Source: JACVRW01 sp035947555 (GTDB lineage: Bacteria > Actinomycetota > Thermoleophilia > Solirubrobacterales > Thermoleophilaceae). From it: a stretch of DNA of 10,381 nt. The notes under the pieces are model-generated. The model was given only the letters and a program-made list of their open reading frames with translations. It was not told the DNA's origin and did not search any database. This document shows positions 6,336 through 10,381 of this stretch, one piece after another (the stretch's first letter is position 1; every line of letters begins with the position of its first letter). The position numbers were made by a program, and so were the translations under genes. The stretch is from NCBI GenBank assembly GCA_035947555.1, contig DASZJZ010000332.1, forward strand, positions 1-10,381, given 5' to 3'.

Positions 6336-6794
6336 ATGACCGGGGACGCCGAGCTGCCGCTTGGGCGGGGCCAGGAAGAGTTGCGCGCGGCGAAGACGCT
6401 GCTGGACGCGGGCTTCCCGGCCCAGGCCGTCGCTCACGCGTACCTGGCCGGATTCCACTCGGCCTCGGCGGCGCTCTTGGTCCTGGGCGAGTGCCCGGCG
6501 ACGAGCTCAGGCGTGATCTCGGCATTCGGCAAGCATGTGGTGGGCGAGAACGGCGTGGACCACGAAACGGGCCGCGTGCTGCGGCGGCTCTACGAGGACC
6601 GGAACGACATCGAGCACGGCCTGGTCGAGGCCGCGCCGAAGCAGGCACAGGAGGCGGTGGCGGAGGCAACGCGCTTCGTGGAGGCGACCGCCGGCTGGAT
6701 CGAGCAGCGGGTTCGGGCGCAGCGGGCCCGAAGCGGAGCGGGGGCGTTGGGCGCGCAGCGGGGCGCGAAGCCCGGCTCGCCACCCGCCGGCTAA
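6336..6794 (+). CDS. HEPN-domain protein (UPF0332/COG1895-like), putative toxin
   Basis: 152 residues from ATG 6336. Residues 8-125 form the four-helix HEPN pattern: ELRAAKTLLDAGFPAQAVAH, then AGFHSASAALLVLGECPATS, SGVISAFGKHVV, then VLRRLYEDRNDIEHGLVEAA. Relatives often end this helix with RNxADY; here it reads Arg89-Asn-Asp-Ile-Glu-His94, which fits the R-x4-H RNase motif of HEPN toxins. In HepT the motif continues H-x-Y, and that Tyr is AMPylated by MntA; here the position is Leu96, so that control site is absent. Residues from about 126 are a low-complexity basic/Gly tail. It probably forms a complex with the UPF0158-MNT protein encoded just upstream. The stop overlaps the convergent kinase-like gene by 4 bases. 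Fold and pairing are solid; toxicity is inferred. Confidence 0.82.
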   Translation: MTGDAELPLGRGQEELRAAKTLLDAGFPAQAVAHAYLAGFHSASAALLVLGECPATSSGVISAFGKHVVGENGVDHETGRVLRRLYEDRNDIEHGLVEAAPKQAQEAVAEATRFVEATAGWIEQRVRAQRARSGAGALGAQRGAKPGSPPAG

Positions 6795-8185
6795 CGCAGC
6801 GCGCGCTCCAGCTGTGCCTCGCGCCGCGCCGTTTCGCGGCGGGCCTTTTGCCAGGCGGCGCGGTCGTTCGCTCGGGCGGTTGCGGCCAGCCGCCGGTATG
6901 CGGTCTCGGTTCGGCGCAGGCCCGTTTCGATGCGCGCTTCTCCCGGCACCTTCACCGCGGTGCGGTCGAGCGCGTTGCGGGTGTCCCTGTAGGCGGCCGC
7001 GAGTGCGCTCGCGGCCGCCGCCTGTCCCGCCGGGCGACGGGCGGCCGCCAGGTCACGGCGCAGCCCCACCCTCCGGGCGGCGAGCCTCTCGACCGCATCG
7101 CTCACTGTTCTCGTCTGCTCTGCCCTTGCCTCCGCAGTCGGCGCCGACTTCGACGCGGCCGCCGGCGTCCGCTCGGTTTGCGGCGGGCCCGGCGCCGGGG
7201 AGCTGGACCAGTCGATCAACCCCAGCGCCAGGCCGCAAACCGCCACCGCCGGTGCCACGACGCCCAGTCCGACCCGTGCCCGGGGCCGGCGGCGGCGTGG
7301 CACTACGCGGGGCGGCCGCCGCACGCGCGTCTGTTCCTCCGACCGCGGCGTCACCAGCACCGGAACCGTGGCCTCCACCCCGAGTGCCTCGGCCACGGCG
7401 CGCATCAGCCGCCCGGGCGAGCGGAACCGCTCACGCGGGTCCTTCGCCATCGCGCGCGCGATCACCTCGTCCAGCGCAGCCGGCAGGTCCGCCCGCCGCT
7501 CGGACACCCGCGGCGGCGGCTCGACCACGTGGGCGTGCAGCGTGAGCAGCGGGCGGTCGTACGCGTAGGGGGGCTTGCCGGTCAGGCACTCCACCAGCAG
7601 GCAGGCCAGCGAGTAGACGTTGCTCTCCGGCTCGAGCTGCTCGCCGCGCACCTCCTCCGGCGAGCAGTAGTCGATCCCCTCCGCGGCGTCCACGAGCTCG
7701 CAGCCCGGGAGCGGCGGCACGGTGATGCCGAAGTCGCCGAGGAAGACCCGCTCGGCGTCGCCCTCGCCGAAGACGATCGACCTCGGTGCGAGGTCGCGGT
7801 GCACCAGGCCGCTGGCGGCCGCGGTCTCGAGCGCGCCGGCCACCTGGCACAGGATCGAGACGGCCTCGCCCGGCTCGAGCGGACCCTGCTCCAGGCGATC
7901 GGCGAGTGTCTTCGGCCCGGCGAGCACGCTCACCAGGCCGATGCGGTCGTCGACCTCGCGCGGGCCGACCAGCGGGAGGACATTCGGATGGCGGATGGAG
8001 GCCCTGGTGCGAGCCAGGCGCAGGACGTGGCGGCGGAGGTGAGGATCGTCCGCCACCGCGGGGTCGAGGAGCGTGATCGCCACGCGGCCCCCATCCGGCC
8101 CGACGGCCTGGACGACCGTGTGGATGCCCAGCCGGGTCGAGAGGACGCGCTCGACGCGGTAGCCGCCTGCGGTCGCCGCCTCCAT
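6791..8185 (-). CDS. Membrane Ser/Thr kinase homologue, probable pseudokinase
   Basis: 464 residues from ATG 8183-8185. The frame stays open upstream to 8470, but that part is Arg-rich and out of frame over the preceding gene. Residues 9-268 are a PknB-like kinase fold: HPNVLPL, HRDLAPRSIVF (129-139), DFG (151-153), a SPEEV (APE) motif (175-179) and SNVYSLACLLVECLTGKPPY (188-207). Key residues are lost: VAIK reads VAIT (Thr37), the Gly-rich loop is degenerate, no Glu stands at the usual alpha-C place, catalytic-loop Lys and Asn are Ala133 and Ser136, and the structural Asp before VYSL is Asn189. HRD Asp131 and DFG Asp151 remain. A membrane helix spans about 305-326 after an RRPPRVVPRRRRPRAR anchor, followed by an external helical, probably coiled-coil tail (355-464) with no PASTA repeats. 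It may be a signalling scaffold. Confidence 0.85.
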   Translation of the reverse strand: MEAATAGGYRVERVLSTRLGIHTVVQAVGPDGGRVAITLLDPAVADDPHLRRHVLRLARTRASIRHPNVLPLVGPREVDDRIGLVSVLAGPKTLADRLEQGPLEPGEAVSILCQVAGALETAAASGLVHRDLAPRSIVFGEGDAERVFLGDFGITVPPLPGCELVDAAEGIDYCSPEEVRGEQLEPESNVYSLACLLVECLTGKPPYAYDRPLLTLHAHVVEPPPRVSERRADLPAALDEVIARAMAKDPRERFRSPGRLMRAVAEALGVEATVPVLVTPRSEEQTRVRRPPRVVPRRRRPRARVGLGVVAPAVAVCGLALGLIDWSSSPAPGPPQTERTPAAASKSAPTAEARAEQTRTVSDAVERLAARRVGLRRDLAAARRPAGQAAAASALAAAYRDTRNALDRTAVKVPGEARIETGLRRTETAYRRLAATARANDRAAWQKARRETARREAQLERALR

Positions 8186-8259
8186 CAGCGGATGGACTCC
8201 GGCCGGGGCGACGACGCTCGCTCGACGCGGGGATCGGTGACCGTCGCCGCTTCCATCAG
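8122..8259 (-). repeat. Imperfect 71-bp tandem duplication at the kinase-like gene start
   Basis: Read on the minus strand, copy 1 (8259 down to 8190) and copy 2 (8188 down to 8122) are offset by exactly 71 bases. Shared blocks are CTGATGGARGCGGCGAC, then after 13 diverged bases in each copy CGCGTCGAGCG, then after 11 bases in each CCCGGC, and CATCC near the end. An offset of 71 is not a multiple of three, so the copies lie in different frames. Both copies carry the same TGATG stop/start overlap. Confidence 0.6.
8185..8256 (-). CDS. 23-codon mini-ORF bridging the proline-rich and kinase-like genes
   Basis: ATG (8254-8256) overlaps the TGA of the proline-rich gene as TGATG. The ORF's own TGA (8185-8187) overlaps the kinase-like ATG, again as TGATG. 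The peptide begins MEAAT and contains RVERASS, echoing the kinase start MEAAT and RVERVLS. It can be read as a translational-coupling bridge or as the relic of a duplicated kinase 5' end. Whether the peptide itself is stable or useful cannot be told. It is too short for standard gene calling. Confidence 0.4.
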   Translation of the reverse strand: MEAATVTDPRVERASSPRPESIR

Positions 8260-8825
8260 GGGCCGGCGTACTGGCCCGATCCGCCGCTTGGCGACGGGTC
8301 CGGGGTCGGGGCTGGGGCGGGCGCGGGTGCCGGGTCGGGTGCCGGTGTGGGCGACGCCGGCTGTGGCGCGTTCGTGTCCGGCGGGGGCGGGTTCGCGGGA
8401 GTCGACGGCGCCGGATTCGAGGGGGCGGGGGGCGCCGTGTACGGCTCGGGCGCCGGAGGCGAGTAGCCACCGTCCGAGGCCGGCGCCTCCTCGGAGTCGA
8501 CCCTGGGGGCGGTCTCCGCCGGCCGCGCCGGGGCGGCTGCCGGCTCCGGCCTGCGGGCGACCGGCTCGGCCCGCAGATCCGGCAGCGCCGGGGCGCGCTC
8601 GAGGCGGAGCGAGCCCAGAGGAGCTTTAGTCCGATCCTCCCGCACCTCGGACGACGCGGCGCGGTTCTCGGCGGCGGGCACCGGCGAGGGCGTGGCCGGG
8701 TCGTCGTCGCCGAGCTTGTTGCCCACCGCGAAGGCCACGGCGAACACGGCGACGGCCGCCACGCCTCGCACCAGCACCGACCGGCCGCTCATCCGAGCGG
8801 GCACGGGGTCGGGCCTGGCGCGCAT
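8256..8825 (-). CDS. Proline-rich single-pass membrane protein
   Basis: 189 residues from ATG 8825. In-frame GTG 8900 and ATG 8792 are alternatives. I prefer 8825 because codons between 8900 and 8825 include AGA, AGT and several T-ending triplets unlike the gene body, and GGTGG lies just before 8825. A short basic N-terminus leads to a hydrophobic helix at about 17-35 (VAAVAVFAVAFAV), then a charged linker. From about residue 105 the sequence is dominated by Pro-Ala, Pro-Ser and Pro-Asp steps to the C-terminus. Topology is likely N-inside with the Pro-rich arm outside, suited to crossing the wall or holding a partner. I know no specific family. It sits between the Cys/Gln-repeat surface protein and the pseudokinase on the same strand, with a TGATG overlap toward the latter. 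Confidence 0.7.
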   Translation of the reverse strand: MRARPDPVPARMSGRSVLVRGVAAVAVFAVAFAVGNKLGDDDPATPSPVPAAENRAASSEVREDRTKAPLGSLRLERAPALPDLRAEPVARRPEPAAAPARPAETAPRVDSEEAPASDGGYSPPAPEPYTAPPAPSNPAPSTPANPPPPDTNAPQPASPTPAPDPAPAPAPAPTPDPSPSGGSGQYAGP

Positions 8826-8914
8826 GCCGTCACCACCCGGGTAACGGGCGGACGCCGCTTCCGCTTTCCCGGAACGCCCGGGACTAGCGGGTCTCAACAC
8901 AGGTCATCGATGCA

Positions 8915-8934
8915 TACCCCTTTCTGGCGGGGTA
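8915..8934 (-). promoter_or_regulatory. Intergenic hairpin upstream of the proline-rich gene
   Basis: TACCCC (8915-8920) and GGGGTA (8929-8934) can pair with an 8-base loop. On the minus strand the distal arm is AAAGGGG, which resembles a ribosome-binding sequence followed 16 bases later by GTG 8900, so the hairpin could mask it. It lies 22 bases past the stop of the repeat-protein gene. It may instead be a weak terminator or processing site. No clear -35/-10 pair is seen between 8826 and 8955. Confidence 0.35.
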
Positions 8935-8955
8935 CGGGTGGGGGTCATGTTCAGC

Positions 8956-10381
8956 CTACGTCTGCCTCAAATCGGTTGCAAGTTCGCGCCGGAGGGTGGC
9001 GGCGAGCACCAAGAGCGCGGCCGCCGCGAGCAGGATCGCCAGCCAGCCCATCGAGCCGTCGGGGCTGGTGACCGACGGCACCGAGAACACCCGCGCGGGC
9101 AGCTGGTCGCCGGTAGCGGGGGTGTCGACGGGAGCGGTCGCGGGACGGGGCGAGCCGCCGGCTGGGCCGGGCAGGAACGCGAGGCCGAGGCCGCCGGCCC
9201 CGGCACGCGTGGGGGCATCCTGCCCGGCTGCGCCGCCGTAGTTGTGCCCGCCGGGGCCGTCGCCGGACGACCCGGTGTGGCCCCGGCCCGGACCGCCGCC
9301 GGGCCGGGTGCCACCGTCGGCATGCGCGCCGGCGCGGAGCTCGAGCTCCTGCCGGCGCACCGTCCGCTTCCGCCGACGTCCAGGTAGTGACGCCGGCCGG
9401 ACCGGCGCGGCCGATCCGCCGGCGCTGGGGGTTGCGGCGCCTGTCTGCGCGGGCCCGCTCGGGCCCATCGGTGCCGGCTGCTCGCCCGAGGGCTGCTCAC
9501 CGGGAGGCGGACCGCCCGGGGGCTGCTCGCCCACGGGTGCCTCCTCCGGCACGGGCGGGTTCGCCATCGCCACCGCGCGCTGATCCGTCTCGGCGCGCTG
9601 GATGGCCTCTTGAAGCTGTGTGTCGCCGGTGCAGTGCTCCCGGCAGAGGGCCTCCTGGTACTGGAAGCTCGTCTGGATCGTCGCCCCGATGTTCTGGGCG
9701 AAGGCGATCAGCCAGTCCGGCACCAGGAAGCTGCCGTAGTCGACGTCGTCGCCGCCGCCGGTCGCGGTCGCGGATTGACTCGTCGTCTGGCTCTGGGCGC
9801 TCGACTGGTGCTGGGTCGTGCCGTGGCACTCGTGCTCGCAGCCCTGCTGGATCTGGAAGACGTACTGCACGGTCTGAGCGAGGTTCTCCGCCCATGCGAC
9901 GAGCGCCGACTCGGCGCCGGCCTCCTGCGACGTGGACGAGTGCTGGGACGCCTCCTGCGCCTGGCTGGTGTCGTAGCAGAACGCCACGCAGCCGATCTGC
10001 ATCTGCCAGACGAACTGGATCGTCGAGCTCTCGTTGACCGCCGTGGCGCTCGAGCCACCGCCGCCGGACTCGCCCGACACCGCGGTCGCGCTCTGTGTCG
10101 TCTGCGACACCTGCTCGCTCCGCTGAATCTGGCTCGTCCCGTAGCAGTGGGTGCGGCAGCCTTCCTGGACCTGCCACACCGCCTGGATCACCTTGCTCTG
10201 GTTGTGGGCGACCGACTGGGCGCCGCCAGAGGTTGGTGCCGCCTGAGGCGAGGACTCCGCCGGCGAGGGCTCCCCCTGCGGTGGCTCCGAGTGCGCCGGA
10301 GGCGACTGCGCCGGAGGCGACTGCGCCGGAGGCGACTGCGCCGGCTCCGCCTCCCCGGTGGACTCATCCGCGGCGGGCGGG
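8956..10381 (-). CDS. Membrane-anchored surface protein with Cys/Gln repeats (5' end outside window)
   Basis: The frame is open from the window edge to TAG 8956-8958, so at least 474 residues are present and the N-terminus is missing. GTG 10191 is internal: the repeat pattern and Pro-rich sequence continue upstream of it in frame. In order there is a Pro/Ala/Gln/Ser-rich stretch (10381-10240), four modules of about 27 residues with a C-x3-C pair (10203-9610) separated by Gln/Ser/Thr-rich spacers, a Pro/Gly linker, a basic patch GRRRKRTVRR (near 9380-9352), a long Gly-rich linker, and a C-terminal membrane helix MGWLAILLAAAALLVLAATL (about 9051-8992) with a short RRELATDLRQT tail. This fits an exported protein with a C-terminal anchor. 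I do not recognise the family. It appears to head the operon with the Pro-rich protein and the pseudokinase. Confidence 0.8.
   Translation of the reverse strand, partial: PPAADESTGEAEPAQSPPAQSPPAQSPPAHSEPPQGEPSPAESSPQAAPTSGGAQSVAHNQSKVIQAVWQVQEGCRTHCYGTSQIQRSEQVSQTTQSATAVSGESGGGGSSATAVNESSTIQFVWQMQIGCVAFCYDTSQAQEASQHSSTSQEAGAESALVAWAENLAQTVQYVFQIQQGCEHECHGTTQHQSSAQSQTTSQSATATGGGDDVDYGSFLVPDWLIAFAQNIGATIQTSFQYQEALCREHCTGDTQLQEAIQRAETDQRAVAMANPPVPEEAPVGEQPPGGPPPGEQPSGEQPAPMGPSGPAQTGAATPSAGGSAAPVRPASLPGRRRKRTVRRQELELRAGAHADGGTRPGGGPGRGHTGSSGDGPGGHNYGGAAGQDAPTRAGAGGLGLAFLPGPAGGSPRPATAPVDTPATGDQLPARVFSVPSVTSPDGSMGWLAILLAAAALLVLAATLRRELATDLRQT
9610..10203 (-). repeat. Four Cys/Gln-rich protein modules (C-x3-C)
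   Basis: Module cores lie at 10203-10123, 10035-9955, 9885-9805 and 9693-9610. The shared pattern is A-x-N-x3-[TV]-[IV]-Q-x2-[WF]-Q-x-Q-x(2,3)-C-x3-C-x2-[TD]-[ST]-Q-x-Q. Examples are TIQFVWQMQIGC and TVQYVFQIQQGC. Module 4 is the most divergent, with one extra residue before its first Cys (QEALC). Spacing between modules is 56, 50 and 64 residues. Identity is at protein level with varied codons, so this is an old, selected repeat and not a recent DNA duplication. Confidence 0.8.
10292..10344 (-). repeat. 15-bp tandem repeat coding a Pro-Pro-Ala-Gln-Ser array
   Basis: On the + strand TGCGCCGGAGGCGAC repeats three times in perfect tandem (10292-10306, 10307-10321, 10322-10336) with a partial fourth copy to 10344. 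The period is a multiple of three, so it keeps frame and encodes repeated SPPAQ units in the surface protein. Such near-perfect arrays are prone to copy-number change, which would alter the length of this Pro-rich arm. Confidence 0.75.

Noticed and set aside
8186..8470. N-terminal 95-residue extension of the kinase-like protein
   Set aside because: The extension is extremely Arg/Pro-rich and is the shifted frame of the Pro-rich gene; the kinase homology begins just after ATG 8185.
8881..8955. SigB/F-like promoter from GGGGTAT on the minus strand
   Set aside because: No GTTT-like -35 element occurs at the right distance; the bases are better explained by the hairpin and a purine-rich ribosome-like site.
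9805..9885. Cytochrome c-type heme site from CEHECH (C-x3-C-H) in module 3
   Set aside because: The His after the second Cys is not kept in the other modules (Tyr, Tyr, Thr), so a heme-binding role is not supported.
1..10381. CRISPR arrays, tRNA or rRNA genes, insertion-sequence transposases
   Set aside because: No regularly spaced direct repeats, cloverleaf-like sequences, rRNA signatures or transposase motifs were seen on either strand.

Overview
This is a GC-rich window with strong G/C bias at third codon positions, GTG starts, overlapping start/stop codons and actinobacterial-type gene content (Tat lipoprotein, propionyl-CoA carboxylase beta chain, UPF0158, membrane protein kinase). It suggests a high-GC Actinomycetota chromosome. 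The class Thermoleophilia is my best guess, but that rests on gene flavour and not on a marker gene.

Left part (1-4757, mainly + strand). The window opens with the last codons of a sulfatase-like gene. A small unknown gene follows on the opposite strand (72-368), then a scarred stretch (about 375-677) with a short inverted repeat and the C-terminal relic of a PIN-domain (VapC-like) toxin. A tight three-gene unit comes next: a Tat-exported sulfatase-superfamily protein (714-2156), an M19 membrane-dipeptidase-type metallopeptidase (2153-3178, sharing a GTGA start/stop overlap) and a propionyl-CoA-type carboxyltransferase beta subunit (3192-4757), ending at a small hairpin.

Middle (4884-6794, + strand). 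A single cupin gene ends at a strong GC hairpin terminator. Behind it lies a two-gene toxin-antitoxin-like module: a fused UPF0158-MNT (nucleotidyltransferase) protein and a HEPN protein of the UPF0332/COG1895 type. Both partners deviate at the positions that matter in the known MntA/HepT mechanism. The MNT motif reads GA-x10-ExE instead of GS-x10-DxD. The HEPN protein has R-x4-H but lacks the tyrosine two residues later that MntA-type enzymes AMPylate.

Right part (6791-10381, - strand, convergent with the HEPN gene). An apparent envelope operon is read right to left. First is a large membrane-anchored surface protein whose 5' end lies beyond the window. It carries at least four copies of a Gln-rich module with a C-x3-C pair, which I do not recognise as any named family. 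Second is a proline-rich single-pass membrane protein. Third is a membrane protein kinase homologue that has lost the VAIK lysine and the catalytic-loop lysine and asparagine, so it is a probable pseudokinase, with an external coiled-coil-like tail. The last two genes are joined through a 23-codon mini-ORF. Both junctions are TGATG overlaps, and the DNA around them is an imperfect 71-bp tandem duplication. This operon is the strongest candidate here for an undescribed system.
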